A stretch of 64,000 bases of DNA from Heterorhizobium halophytocola (GTDB taxonomy: Bacteria; Pseudomonadota; Alphaproteobacteria; Rhizobiales; Rhizobiaceae). Both the position numbers and the translations under genes were made by a program. The DNA lies in the NCBI RefSeq assembly GCF_017873095.1, contig NZ_JAGGJU010000010.1, forward strand, positions 1-64,000, read 5' to 3'. Every line of letters begins with the position of its first letter. Positions within the stretch are counted from its first letter, which is position 1. Under the pieces are notes generated by a model, which did not search any database, was not told the DNA's origin, and was given only the letters and a program-made list of their open reading frames with translations. Shown here piece after piece: positions 18,985-27,165 of this stretch.

Positions 18985-19635
18985 TCAGCCCGGCTGGCAG
19001 TCGCCCTTCTGGCCGGGCTTGCAGGCCGGCTTCTTGTGGTCATTGCGGTCGTTGTGGGTTGCTGCAGGACGCTTGGTGTTGCGGTCGTCATGCCGGTTGT
19101 CGTCGCGACGCGCATCGGGCTTCGGCGCCATCGGCTTCGGGGCGACCGCATTGTGATCGTTACGATGGTCGTTGCGGTTGTCGCCCTGGGCGACCGGCTT
19201 GGCATCATGACGGTTGTCGTCGCGGTGGCCGCCGTCGCGGTGTTCCCACTTGTCGCGCTGATTGTAGAACGAGCGGCTCTTGTAGTGGCTGCCCCAATAG
19301 CTGCCGACGCTGAAGGTGACGACCGGCACGCCGAGGCGCTTGTAATAGTCCGGCTGCACATAGACGCGCTTGGAGGAATAGGTCATCTGGATATAGGTGC
19401 CGGATACCCAGCCGCGGCCGCCGGAGTAGCCGACGTCACACCAGTTGGGGCTCTGCATGCAGCCATAGACCTGGACCTTGCTGCCGTTCGGAATGACGAT
19501 CACGGCAGGATAATCGGTGCTCGGGCCGGCGCGCAGATTGACGTTTGCGGTCGAAAAGGCGGTGGCGGCCTGGGCCAGTGCAGGCGACATCGCAGTCAGG
19601 GCAGCCGTTGCTGCCAGCATGGCGAGTTTATTCAT
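18985..19635 (-). CDS. Secreted SH3-domain protein with Asn/Asp/His-rich tail (paralogue 2)
   Basis: Exported protein of 216 residues. A signal peptide (about 1-23, ending ALAQA) precedes an SH3 domain (about 25-90) closely matching paralogue 1: NVNLRAGPSTDYPAV, the cysteine pair in CMQSPNWCDV, and RGWVSGTYIQ. A shared segment VTFSVGxYWxxHYxxRxFY follows in both. The tail is rich in Asn, Asp, His, Arg and Lys and ends in CKPGQKGDCQPG, again with two cysteines. ATG 19635 has an AAGGAG site. The pair probably arose by tandem duplication; the tails have diverged in sequence but kept their composition. Function is unknown; an envelope role is inferred. Confidence 0.8.
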   Translation of the reverse strand: MNKLAMLAATAALTAMSPALAQAATAFSTANVNLRAGPSTDYPAVIVIPNGSKVQVYGCMQSPNWCDVGYSGGRGWVSGTYIQMTYSSKRVYVQPDYYKRLGVPVVTFSVGSYWGSHYKSRSFYNQRDKWEHRDGGHRDDNRHDAKPVAQGDNRNDHRNDHNAVAPKPMAPKPDARRDDNRHDDRNTKRPAATHNDRNDHKKPACKPGQKGDCQPG

Positions 19636-19896
19636 CGGGGTGTCTCCTTGGGAAATTTCTTGTCCAGTCCGGGGGAACGACTGGCTGACCGCTTTGAAAC
19701 GTCAGGATGGGGAACCTGTTCCTCGAATGCAGATAATTTGTGGCCATGACGACGTGTTTGCTTGTCAATTGGCGTGGCGGTCCAAGAGACCGGCGCGCAG
19801 CGGCAGCCGATCCTCCAATGGCAGGGCCGCCGCTTGACTTTGGCCCCCGATCATCCGACTTGGAGGGGTAGTGGAGACGCGACGAAAGAAGACGAT

Positions 19897-20646
19897 ATGA
19901 GCGAGCAGGCCCGCACCACAATCGACCAGGTCGAAGTCGACCGCTTTTCCGCCATGGCGGCGGAATGGTGGGATCCAACCGGCAAATTCAAGCCGCTGCA
20001 CAAGATCAACCCGATCCGTCTGGCCTATATCCGCGACCAGGCAGCCGCCCATTTCGGCCGCGATCCGTCGGGCCATCAGCCGTTGAAGGGACTGCGCGTG
20101 CTCGACATCGGCTGCGGCGGCGGCTTGCTGTCGGAACCGGTCGCCCGCATGGGCGCCGACGTGCTGGGCGCCGACGCCTCGGAAAAGAATATCGGGATCG
20201 CCACCACCCATGCGGCCCAGACCGGCATTGCCGTCGATTACCGGGCGATCACGGCCGAGGCGCTGGCCGAGGCCGGCGAGACCTTCGACATCGTGCTCAA
20301 CATGGAAGTGGTCGAACACGTCTCCGACGTGAACTTCTTTCTCGGCACCTGCGCCTCGATGGTGCGGCCGGGCGGATTGATGCTGGTCTCCACCATCAAC
20401 CGGACGCTGAAGGCCGCAGCGCTCGCGATCGGCGCCTGCGAATACGTGCTGGGCTGGCTGCCGCGCGGCACCCACCAGTATGACAAGCTGGTGCGTCCGG
20501 AGGAAATCGAGACGCCGCTCGCGGCCGCCGGCATGGCGATCATCGAGCGCAAGGGCGTGTTCTTCAACCCGCTGCAGAACCGCTGGAACCTGTCGACCGA
20601 CACCGACGTCAACTATATGATGCTGGCGGAACGCCCGAAGGACTAA
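19897..20646 (+). CDS. ubiG: Ubiquinone biosynthesis O-methyltransferase UbiG
   Basis: UbiG carries out both O-methylations of the ubiquinone ring using S-adenosylmethionine. The 249-residue protein has the family N terminus ([20 protein letters not shown]) and the SAM-binding motif [13 protein letters not shown] (about 68-80), then [10 protein letters not shown] and [11 protein letters not shown], all typical of UbiG. I place the start at ATG 19897 (MSEQARTT); the frame is open back to 19762 but that extension resembles no UbiG. It is followed after 6 bases by the DUF924 gene, probably in one transcript. Confidence 0.95.
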   Translation: MSEQARTTIDQVEVDRFSAMAAEWWDPTGKFKPLHKINPIRLAYIRDQAAAHFGRDPSGHQPLKGLRVLDIGCGGGLLSEPVARMGADVLGADASEKNIGIATTHAAQTGIAVDYRAITAEALAEAGETFDIVLNMEVVEHVSDVNFFLGTCASMVRPGGLMLVSTINRTLKAAALAIGACEYVLGWLPRGTHQYDKLVRPEEIETPLAAAGMAIIERKGVFFNPLQNRWNLSTDTDVNYMMLAERPKD

Positions 20647-20652
20647 AAGCCC

Positions 20653-21204
20653 ATGCACACCGCCGCCGACGTTATCGCATTCTGGAAGGACCTCGGGCCC
20701 AAGGGCTGGTTCACCGTGGATCCCTGCGTCGACAGCATGATTTCGGCGAAGTTTGCCGCCGTGCATCTGGCCGCCAGCCGCGGCGACCTTGCCGACTGGT
20801 TGGACAACAGCGAGGGCGCGCTGGCGCTGCTGATCCTGCTCGACCAGTTTCCCCGCAACATGTTTCGCGGCAGCGCCCATTCCTATGCGACGGATGGTCT
20901 TGCCCGCCAGGTCGCGCGCCACGCGCTCGACAAGGGTTTTGACCAGGAGGTCGAGGCTGCGTTGCGGCCGTTCTTCTATCTCCCGTTCGAGCATTCCGAG
21001 GACCTGGCCGACCAGGAAAAATGCGTTGACCTGTTTACCCGTCACCACGAGCAGACCGGCGACGAGGAAACCCTGAAATACGCCGTCCTGCACCGGGACA
21101 TCATTACCCGCTTCGGCCGCTTTCCCCATCGCAACAAGGCTCTCGGCCGCCAGACGACGGCCGAAGAACAGGCCTATCTCGACGACGACGGCTTCAAGGG
21201 CTGA
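20653..21204 (+). CDS. DUF924 family protein
   Basis: Helical protein of 183 residues of a widespread family (DUF924) without an assigned activity. Conserved family features are visible: FWKDLGPKGWF near the N terminus, LLDQFPRNMFRG (about 62-73), the acidic run FYLPFEHSEDLADQE, and the C-terminal RFGRFPHRNKALGR with EEQAYL. ATG 20653 follows ubiG by 6 bases. Its neighbourhood gives no clear hint of function. Confidence 0.85.
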   Translation: MHTAADVIAFWKDLGPKGWFTVDPCVDSMISAKFAAVHLAASRGDLADWLDNSEGALALLILLDQFPRNMFRGSAHSYATDGLARQVARHALDKGFDQEVEAALRPFFYLPFEHSEDLADQEKCVDLFTRHHEQTGDEETLKYAVLHRDIITRFGRFPHRNKALGRQTTAEEQAYLDDDGFKG

Positions 21205-21214
21205 AAGAAGAGGC

Positions 21215-21799
21215 TCAGACGGGCAGCCCGGGCAATCGGTCAAGCAGCGCGCCATTCCGGCTCGCATTTTCGGCGGCCAGCCTTTTTACCCGATCGCGAT
21301 CGATCCGATAGGCGCTGGCGTCCGGCGCAAACGCGCGCTTGAAATCAAAGGCTGCAGGACTTGCGCCTTCATCCGCCAACAATTCCAGACGCGAGACCCC
21401 GTCGGACCAGCCGGGTCGATGCCCGCGCGGCATCCAGAACAGAACGAGCGGTGGCCAGCTCTGCCGGACATTCCACGCCCGGGCGTTCTTCAAGGCTTCG
21501 GCATGAACGCCGGAATAGGTAAAGGCGAGCAGGCTCTCGATATCCTCCCACAACGACAGCGACGAGGGACCGCTGTCGTATCCGGATCCCTTCAGAAACC
21601 GCGGGAAGGTTTGGTCGCCCCAACTTTCGGGTCCGGCCACGCCGTCATAGCCGGAACGCCCGACATAGCCGCAAGCGCGGCGGGCGGCCTCGAAATTCAG
21701 CGGTTCCCGGAGACGAAAGCCCTCGACTTCGCCCGCCTCATAGGGAGCGACATGTATACCGAAATTGTAGATTGCGAGATGATGGCTCTCGCCAGACAT
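21215..21799 (-). CDS. DUF3291 family protein
   Basis: A 194-residue protein of the DUF3291 group (small ferredoxin-like fold related to antibiotic monooxygenases; activity not established). It shows LAIYNFGIHVAPY at the start, SLWEDIESLLAFTYSGVHAEAL in the middle and PPLVLFWMPRGHRPGW, all typical of the family. I use ATG 21799, which overlaps the stop of the DUF1178 gene as TGATG; the in-frame TTG at 21802 would add one residue. It is the last gene of a tightly packed leftward run that starts with comF or grxC. Confidence 0.75.
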   Translation of the reverse strand: MSGESHHLAIYNFGIHVAPYEAGEVEGFRLREPLNFEAARRACGYVGRSGYDGVAGPESWGDQTFPRFLKGSGYDSGPSSLSLWEDIESLLAFTYSGVHAEALKNARAWNVRQSWPPLVLFWMPRGHRPGWSDGVSRLELLADEGASPAAFDFKRAFAPDASAYRIDRDRVKRLAAENASRNGALLDRLPGLPV

Positions 21800-22227
21800 C
21801 AATTGGCGTCTTCGGGCAAAACCGGCAGAGGGGCGATCTCGACGCCTTCCTCGAGCAGCGATTTCACCTCACCCGGCGATGCCTGGCCGATGATGCCGCG
21901 CGCTTCGGTCTCGCCGTAATGGATCTTGCGTGCCTCTTCGGGAAAGCGCTCGCCGACATCCTCGCTGCTGGCGCGAATGGCTGCAACCGCTTCCTTCACC
22001 TTGGCCAGCATCTGCTGCTGGGCCTGGCCTGCGACCATGGCGTGGCGTGCCTCCTGCTTGCGGGCGGTCGAAACCGCCGGCGCCATCAGCAGCTTGGAGA
22101 TATCGTCGGAATTGCAGGTCGGACAGGTCAGGAAGCCGCTGGCGCGCTGACTGTCGAAGTCCTCGCTCTTCGAGAACCAGCCCTCGAATTCATGGGCGTT
22201 GTCGCAGATGAGGGAATAGCGGATCAA
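21799..22227 (-). CDS. DUF1178 family zinc-ribbon protein
   Basis: A 142-residue protein of a family common in Alpha- and Betaproteobacteria with unknown role. It opens with MIRYSLICDNAHEFEGWF, and the cysteines in the first ribbon half and in LTCPTCNSDDI (about 34-44) suggest zinc binding. The C-terminal part carries the conserved DVGERFPEEARKIHYGE segment. Its ATG overlaps the stop of the nitrilase-family gene (ATGA) and its stop overlaps the next start (TGATG), so translation is coupled along the run. Confidence 0.88.
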   Translation of the reverse strand: MIRYSLICDNAHEFEGWFSKSEDFDSQRASGFLTCPTCNSDDISKLLMAPAVSTARKQEARHAMVAGQAQQQMLAKVKEAVAAIRASSEDVGERFPEEARKIHYGETEARGIIGQASPGEVKSLLEEGVEIAPLPVLPEDAN

Positions 22228-23081
22228 ACCGTCATTCCTCCCTTGGCGAGAACCGGTGCGAATTCGAGCGAGAAGTCGCGGCCATTCTTCAGATTGGGGA
22301 TCTTGGCCCGGCTGGCGCCGACGGCCGCCAGATCGATATCGGCCAGAACAACCGCCTCGCCGGTATTGCCGGCTTCGGCCAGAACCTTGCCCCAGGGGCT
22401 GACGATCATCGAGTGGCCATAGGTCTGGCGCCCATCTTCATGCGTGCCGGCCTGGGCCGCGGCAATGACGAAGGCGCCGTTTTCGATCGCGCGGGCGCGC
22501 AGCAGCACCTCCCAATGGGCCTCGCCGGTCTGCTGGGTGAAGGCAGCCGGCACCGTCAGGATTTCCGCGCCGGCCATGGCCTCGCTGCGGAAGAGGTGCG
22601 GGAAGCGCAGATCGTAGCAGATGGCAAAGCCGAGCTTGCCGAATGGCAGGTCGGCGATCCGGGCTGCCTTGCCGGGCTGGTAGGCGGCACTTTCGCGCCA
22701 GCTTTCGCCATTGTCGAGATCGACGTCGAACATGTGGATCTTGTCATAGGTGCAGATCCGCCGGCCGTCGGGACCGAAGAGAAAGCCGCGATTGGCGATC
22801 TTGCCATCCGGCAGGCCGATCGCCGTCGAGCCGATATGCAGAAAGATGCCCAAGGTTTTCGCGAGCTCGGAAGCGGTGGCGACGATGATGTCGCCATCCT
22901 CGTCGCGCAGGCTGGCGCGCAGGCCCTCGCGGTCCTTCTGCACCATGCCGGTCATTTCGGGTGTCTGGATGTAGCGCGCGCCGTGGCCGGCCGCCTCACG
23001 CACCAGCCGTGCCATGGCGTCCGCATTCTTCTCCGGGTCGACGCCGGAGCACATCTGAATCGCTGCCACCTTGATCGTCAT
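22224..23081 (-). CDS. Carbon-nitrogen hydrolase of the nitrilase superfamily (Nit2/omega-amidase-like)
   Basis: This 285-residue enzyme probably hydrolyses an amide. Nit1/Nit2-type members repair deaminated glutathione or cleave 2-oxoglutaramate. The catalytic triad is visible: Glu in TPEMTG (about 42), Lys in DKIHMFDVD (about 113) and Cys in AICYDLRFP (about 155). Length and motifs fit the Nit branch better than true nitrilases, which are longer. It sits between grxC and the DUF1178 gene; the grxC neighbourhood fits a role in thiol or glutathione metabolism, but that is inference. Confidence 0.88.
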   Translation of the reverse strand: MTIKVAAIQMCSGVDPEKNADAMARLVREAAGHGARYIQTPEMTGMVQKDREGLRASLRDEDGDIIVATASELAKTLGIFLHIGSTAIGLPDGKIANRGFLFGPDGRRICTYDKIHMFDVDLDNGESWRESAAYQPGKAARIADLPFGKLGFAICYDLRFPHLFRSEAMAGAEILTVPAAFTQQTGEAHWEVLLRARAIENGAFVIAAAQAGTHEDGRQTYGHSMIVSPWGKVLAEAGNTGEAVVLADIDLAAVGASRAKIPNLKNGRDFSLEFAPVLAKGGMTV

Positions 23082-23090
23082 GGCTGAACC

Positions 23091-23348
23091 CTAGCCTTCC
23101 AGCATGGTGTCGAGCTGACCTGAACGGTCGAGCGCCACCAGATCGTCGCAACCGCCGACATGGGTCGATCCGATGAAGATCTGCGGGAAGGTCGAGCGGC
23201 CATTGGCCTTCTGGATCATTTCCTGGCGCAGTTCGGCATTTCCGGTCGCGTCATGCTCGGCAAACTCGACGCCCTTGTCGCTCAAAAGCGCCTTGGCACG
23301 GGTACAGAAACCACAAAATTGACGCGTATAGATCGTTACAGGTTGCAT
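23091..23348 (-). CDS. grxC: Glutaredoxin 3
   Basis: Small thiol-disulfide oxidoreductase (85 residues) that uses glutathione to reduce protein disulfides in the cytoplasm. The active site is CGFC (about 11-14) in QFCGFCTRAK, a dithiol form. The cis-Pro region STFPQIFIGSTHVGGCDDL, which binds glutathione, is complete. It lies 9 bases upstream of the nitrilase-family gene and about 80 bases after comF; all run leftward and may form one operon. Confidence 0.95.
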   Translation of the reverse strand: MQPVTIYTRQFCGFCTRAKALLSDKGVEFAEHDATGNAELRQEMIQKANGRSTFPQIFIGSTHVGGCDDLVALDRSGQLDTMLEG

Positions 23349-23425
23349 CGTCGTCTCCGCTTGCCGCGCAGTCTGGGGATTGCGTCGCGCTGTCAGAAAA
23401 ATGCCCGCAATCGGGCCTTAGCCCC

Positions 23426-24202
23426 TCATATAAGACCGGAAACAGCCCTTGCAAAGGTCAAAACCGTGACCTCGGCGGCGCCCGCCCGCTTCAAGGCCCG
23501 GGTCGCCGCGGAAACCGTGGCGCCCGTGGTATAGACGTCGTCGATCAGCACCAGCTTCGCCCCGAAGATCGCGCCGTGTTCGGTCGCGGGCACCGCGAAA
23601 GCACCCCGCACATTGACGGCCCGCGCATTGGCGCTGAGACCGACCTGCTGGCTGGTGCGGCGAATGCGCAGGATAGCGCCGGCCCGAAACGGACGGCCGG
23701 ACAGATGCGCCACATGGCGCGCCAGTTCCGCCGACTGGTTGAACCGCCTTCCGATCAGTCTTAGACGATGCAGCGGGACGGCGACGACGGCGTCGCAGGC
23801 TTCAAGTTCGGCGCTTGCCGCGCGCACCATCCAGCCGGCCATGATTGGTGCCAGGTCCGGCCTGTCCTGATATTTGAGCCGGTGAACCAGCGCGCGGGCG
23901 ACATCGTTATGAATGGTGACCGACCGCAATCTGTCGAAGACCGGCGGATCGGCAATCGCCTCGGGCGAGACGGCGCCGGGTCCCGGATCATAGGCAAAGG
24001 GCGATCCGAGCACCTCGCAATAGGGCCGCTCGATGAAGCGGATCGTCGACCAGCAGGCGGCACAGAGGCTGCCGTGATCATGCGTTCTGACACCGCAATG
24101 ACAACAGGCGGGCGGATAGATGCAGTCGCGCAGGAACCGCCCGGCACCGCCCAAAAGCGGCAACGGCGAGATGCCGGCAAGAGAGATCCGTTTTGCCCTC
24201 AT
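23426..24202 (-). CDS. comF: ComF family protein (phosphoribosyltransferase-like)
   Basis: The 258-residue protein has the two-part ComF layout. A zinc-finger-like N terminus (YPPACCHCG and SLCAACW, about 30-55) precedes a type-I phosphoribosyltransferase fold ending in the PRPP-binding motif VLIDDVYTTGAT (about 222-233). ComF proteins are linked to DNA uptake in competent bacteria, but most homologues in rhizobia have no tested role. A weak in-frame stretch upstream of 24202 shows no better start. It diverges from the methyltransferase gene at 24268. Confidence 0.9.
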   Translation of the reverse strand: MRAKRISLAGISPLPLLGGAGRFLRDCIYPPACCHCGVRTHDHGSLCAACWSTIRFIERPYCEVLGSPFAYDPGPGAVSPEAIADPPVFDRLRSVTIHNDVARALVHRLKYQDRPDLAPIMAGWMVRAASAELEACDAVVAVPLHRLRLIGRRFNQSAELARHVAHLSGRPFRAGAILRIRRTSQQVGLSANARAVNVRGAFAVPATEHGAIFGAKLVLIDDVYTTGATVSAATRALKRAGAAEVTVLTFARAVSGLI

Positions 24203-24267
24203 GCGCTTGACATTAGGATGCAGATGCGGACTTTGCCAGCGCAGTTTGCAGGGAGGCTAGAAGCACG

Positions 24268-25167
24268 ATGGAACAGTTGTTCGACCTCGACCTCGTGACC
24301 GAGAACCGCCGCCGCGCCTTGAAGAACGGCGATCGAAGCGCGGCATTCCTGATGGATATCGCGGCCGTCGAACTGGCCGAGCGCCTAGCGCTGACGGAAC
24401 GGCATTTCGACGAGGCCCTGGAGATCGGCGGGGTGATCGGCGAAGTGGCGCGGCTTGCCGTTCAAACCGGCAAGATCGGCCGGCTGAGGCGGATCGAAAC
24501 CGACGCCGCCTTCGCAACGCCGGACGAGGAGATCATCGTTGCGCCGCTCGAGACGGTGCCGGTGGAGCCGGAAAGCGTCAATCTGATCCTTTCGCCGCTG
24601 TCGCTGCACCTGGCCAATGACATGCCGGGCATGCTGATCCAGATGCGCCGCGCGCTGAAGCCGGACGGCCTGCTGCTCGCGGCGATCCCGGCGGCGGGGA
24701 CCCTTGGCGAACTGCGCGATGTTCTTTTGAGTGCGGAAGCCGAGCTTTCGGGCGGCGCGAGCCCCAGGGTGGTGCCGTTTGGCGACCTGCGCGACATCGG
24801 CGGCCTGCTGCAAAGGGCGGGCTTTGCCCTGCCTGTGGTCGACAGCCAGGATTATACCGTGCGCTACGATTCGCTGTTTCCGCTGATGCGCGACCTCAGG
24901 GCCATGGGGATGTCCAATCCGCTCACCAACCGCTCGCGCCGGCCGGTCAGCAGGGCGCTGTTCCTGCGGGCGGCGGAGCTCTATGCGCAGCGATACTCGG
25001 ATCCGGACGGGCGCATCCGGGCGACCTTTTCGGTCGTTTACGTCTCCGGCTGGGCACCGGATGCCAGCCAGCAGAAGCCGCTGAAGCCCGGATCGGCCAA
25101 GATGCGGCTGGCCGATGCGTTGAAGGCAGGCACGCCTTCGCTGCCGGAAGATAACCGGGAACGGTAA
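24268..25167 (+). CDS. SAM-dependent methyltransferase-like protein (NDUFAF5/BioC-like)
   Basis: A 299-residue protein of the group that includes NDUFAF5, the mitochondrial complex I assembly factor, and BioC. Family signs are LFDLDLVTENRRRAL at the start, SLSLHLANDMPGML-type core (LSLHLANDM) and the C-terminal ATFSVVYVSGWAP. The usual glycine-rich SAM-binding loop is poor here (the region EALEIGGVIGEVARLA), so catalytic activity is uncertain. The gene stands alone on the + strand, divergent from comF, and is followed by the oppositely oriented Flp pilin gene. Confidence 0.8.
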   Translation: MEQLFDLDLVTENRRRALKNGDRSAAFLMDIAAVELAERLALTERHFDEALEIGGVIGEVARLAVQTGKIGRLRRIETDAAFATPDEEIIVAPLETVPVEPESVNLILSPLSLHLANDMPGMLIQMRRALKPDGLLLAAIPAAGTLGELRDVLLSAEAELSGGASPRVVPFGDLRDIGGLLQRAGFALPVVDSQDYTVRYDSLFPLMRDLRAMGMSNPLTNRSRRPVSRALFLRAAELYAQRYSDPDGRIRATFSVVYVSGWAPDASQQKPLKPGSAKMRLADALKAGTPSLPEDNRER

Positions 25168-25185
25168 GCCGGAATTTTTCGGGAA

Positions 25186-25362
25186 TTACTTGCTGAGTTG
25201 CTCGTCCACCGTCGTGCTGACGGTGTTCCAGGTATTGGTGACGCTGTTGCTCACCAGACGGATGCTGCCGATCAGCGCGGTCGAGACCAGAACCGCGATC
25301 AGAGCATATTCGATGGCCGTGGCTGCGGATTGATCCGCAAGGTACCGCTTCAAAACCTGCAT
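25186..25362 (-). CDS. Flp/Fap-type pilin
   Basis: A 58-residue pilin-like peptide, short and easily missed. After MQVLKRYLADQSAA the conserved processing/assembly region TAIEYALIAVLVSTALIGS provides the Flp signature (Glu at +5 of the mature hydrophobic stretch, followed by Tyr). Such pilins are cleaved by a TadV/CpaA prepilin peptidase and assembled by the Tad/Cpa machine, involved in surface attachment and polar pili in rhizobia. No cpa or tad genes are in the window, so this copy is isolated. ATG 25362 is the only start giving a complete pilin. Confidence 0.85.
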   Translation of the reverse strand: MQVLKRYLADQSAATAIEYALIAVLVSTALIGSIRLVSNSVTNTWNTVSTTVDEQLSK

Positions 25363-25414
25363 GCCATTCCCCCTTCAAACTCAACTGGCCGCCTTTGACT
25401 GCTGTGACGTCGCG

Positions 25415-25735
25415 TCACCGGCAGCTGGCGGCACTCGCATAATCCTCGACGATGCAGACCGAACCCGGCGTTTCCTGCAGAACGCTGCGGCGGATCGTGT
25501 AGCGCTTTGCGCCGTCCGTCCGGGTGATCGATCCCGTGGTGATATTGTCGAACTCGTCGGCCGTGTAGGCGAGGCTCTTGTTGGTATCGTGACCGGCAAG
25601 CATCGGCGTCAGGATCAGCGACAGCGCGATCGCGGCCGTGCCGAAGAGCAGCGCCAGATTCAGTACGCCGATCTTCTGAGACTTGGGCCCGCCCCGTTCA
25701 CGTACGCGCACAGCGCTCCAGAAATCCTTGTCCAT
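25415..25735 (-). CDS. Small membrane protein of unknown function
   Basis: I do not recognise this family beyond its rhizobial look. The 106-residue protein has a charged N terminus (MDKDFWSAVRVRERGG), one membrane segment (about 25-45, LNLALLFGTAAIALSLILTPML) and a periplasmic tail of about 60 residues with two cysteines (VCIVED, ASCR) that could form a disulfide. ATG 25735 or the adjacent ATG 25738 is supported by GAGG just upstream; the frame is open to 25786. It lies 52 bases upstream of the Flp pilin gene on the same strand, so a link to pilin export is possible but unproven. Confidence 0.6.
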   Translation of the reverse strand: MDKDFWSAVRVRERGGPKSQKIGVLNLALLFGTAAIALSLILTPMLAGHDTNKSLAYTADEFDNITTGSITRTDGAKRYTIRRSVLQETPGSVCIVEDYASAASCR

Positions 25736-25973
25736 CATCAAGCCTCGCAAGGGCACGTCGCGCCCATTTCCTAAGGATGCTCTCATAAAAGTGCTGAATT
25801 AATCGTTAAGACATCGGACTTGCCCCGGGCTTTCTTGCGGCGCAGCGAAGCAGACCCCGCCAACGCCATGGCTTCGGCGGACCGTCGCGGACAAGCACCC
25901 GGTCCCCAGCCTGAAATCTGAATGGCTCTAGACGGTTAGATGGAGGGTATGGGGCGGCGCACGGCAGCCTGCA

Positions 25974-26381
25974 TCAAAGCAGATCCTGCAGGAAAGGGAT
26001 CAGCGGTTCGTCGGCGGGCGGCATCGGGTAATCCCGCAAGGCGTTAACTCTGACCCATTTTATGGCCTGGCCCTCGCAGCCCCTGGGGATGCCCTCATAA
26101 CGTCGGCAGACATAGAGCGGCATCAGCAAATGGAAGTCGTCATAGGTATGGCTGGCAAAGGTGAGCGGCGCCAGGCAGGCGACCTTGGTCTGGATGCCGA
26201 GCTCTTCCTCCAGTTCGCGCACCAGGGTCTCTTCCGGCGTTTCGCCGGGCTCCACCTTGCCGCCTGGAAATTCCCACAGGCCGGCGAGCGACTTGCCCTC
26301 GGGCCGCTGGGCGAGAAGAATGCGCCCGTCGGCGTCGATCAGGGCGCAGGCCGCGACCAGCAGGATGCGCCGCTCAGCCAT
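25974..26381 (-). CDS. mutT: Nudix hydrolase, MutT-like 8-oxo-dGTP diphosphatase
   Basis: MutT removes oxidised guanine nucleotides from the pool and so prevents A:T to C:G mutations. The 135-residue protein carries a complete Nudix box (GKVEPGETPEE followed by RELEEELGI, about 41-63) and the short length typical of MutT. The longer frame running back to 26768 enters the acetyltransferase gene in another frame and is rejected; the start is ATG 26381. It overlaps the preceding acetyltransferase gene by 8 bases in an argJ-GNAT-mutT chain. Confidence 0.92.
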   Translation of the reverse strand: MAERRILLVAACALIDADGRILLAQRPEGKSLAGLWEFPGGKVEPGETPEETLVRELEEELGIQTKVACLAPLTFASHTYDDFHLLMPLYVCRRYEGIPRGCEGQAIKWVRVNALRDYPMPPADEPLIPFLQDLL

Positions 26382-27165
26382 CAACGGTCTCCGCCCGCCA
26401 GTAGTGATAGCGATAGACTTCCGCAAAGCCGAATTTGGCATAAAGCGCCCTGGCCGCATGATTGTCCGCGCCGACGGCAAGCCAGGCGGTGCGGGCGCCG
26501 CGCACCCGCGCCCAGCGCAGCGCCGCAGAGACGATCTCGGTTGCCCGGTGCTGACGGCGGGCGGCGCTGGCCACCGCAACCGTGAGGATGCCGGCAAGAT
26601 CGTTGTCCTGCACGCAGAGCGTGGTCGCGATCGGCCCCGCCTCCGGGCTCTCGATGACGAAGAGACCGGTTGGCGGCTGTATGGCGCTGATGACTTCGGC
26701 AAGCCCCGGCTTGACCGAGACGTCCTCGCCGTCGAGTGCGAGGACTGCATCGACGAAGCGGCCGACATCGTGGCTCGGCAGATGGTCCATGGTATCGGGC
26801 AGTTCGCCCGCCTGCAGATCCGTGGTCATCACCACCGTGCTGTCGAAGCGCGACCAGCCCCGGTCGCGGACGAGATCGACCAGCGCCGGGGGCGTCAGCG
26901 GCGTCTCGCGCAGGATCAGGCTGCGGCCATAGGAGGCGAACTTGCGCTCGGCCTTCTCGAACCGCACGTCGAGCGCGCCATGGTCGGACGGGTCGAGCGG
27001 CACCAGGCAGTTCAGCCGCTTGGAGGGATAACCGCCGTTCAGCCTGAGCTGCCAGCTGCCGTCATACTGGACGGACGAGGAGGGCCATGCACGAAAGCCG
27101 ACGGCCTCCAGCCGGCGCACGAGCGGCAGGTTCGACGTGGGAATATCCTGAATACCGGTCGTCAT
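26374..27165 (-). CDS. GNAT-family N-acetyltransferase
   Basis: A 263-residue acetyltransferase with the acetyl-CoA-binding region in the C-terminal half: LAGILTVAVASAARRQHRA (motif A) and NHAARALYAKFGF (motif B, about 235-250). The N-terminal 130 residues resemble a degenerate second GNAT-like domain. The substrate is not known. ATG 27165 overlaps the argJ stop (TGATG), and its own end overlaps mutT by 8 bases, so argJ, this gene and mutT are translated from one message. The association with argJ is remembered from other rhizobia as conserved. Confidence 0.85.
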   Translation of the reverse strand: MTTGIQDIPTSNLPLVRRLEAVGFRAWPSSSVQYDGSWQLRLNGGYPSKRLNCLVPLDPSDHGALDVRFEKAERKFASYGRSLILRETPLTPPALVDLVRDRGWSRFDSTVVMTTDLQAGELPDTMDHLPSHDVGRFVDAVLALDGEDVSVKPGLAEVISAIQPPTGLFVIESPEAGPIATTLCVQDNDLAGILTVAVASAARRQHRATEIVSAALRWARVRGARTAWLAVGADNHAARALYAKFGFAEVYRYHYWRAETVDG

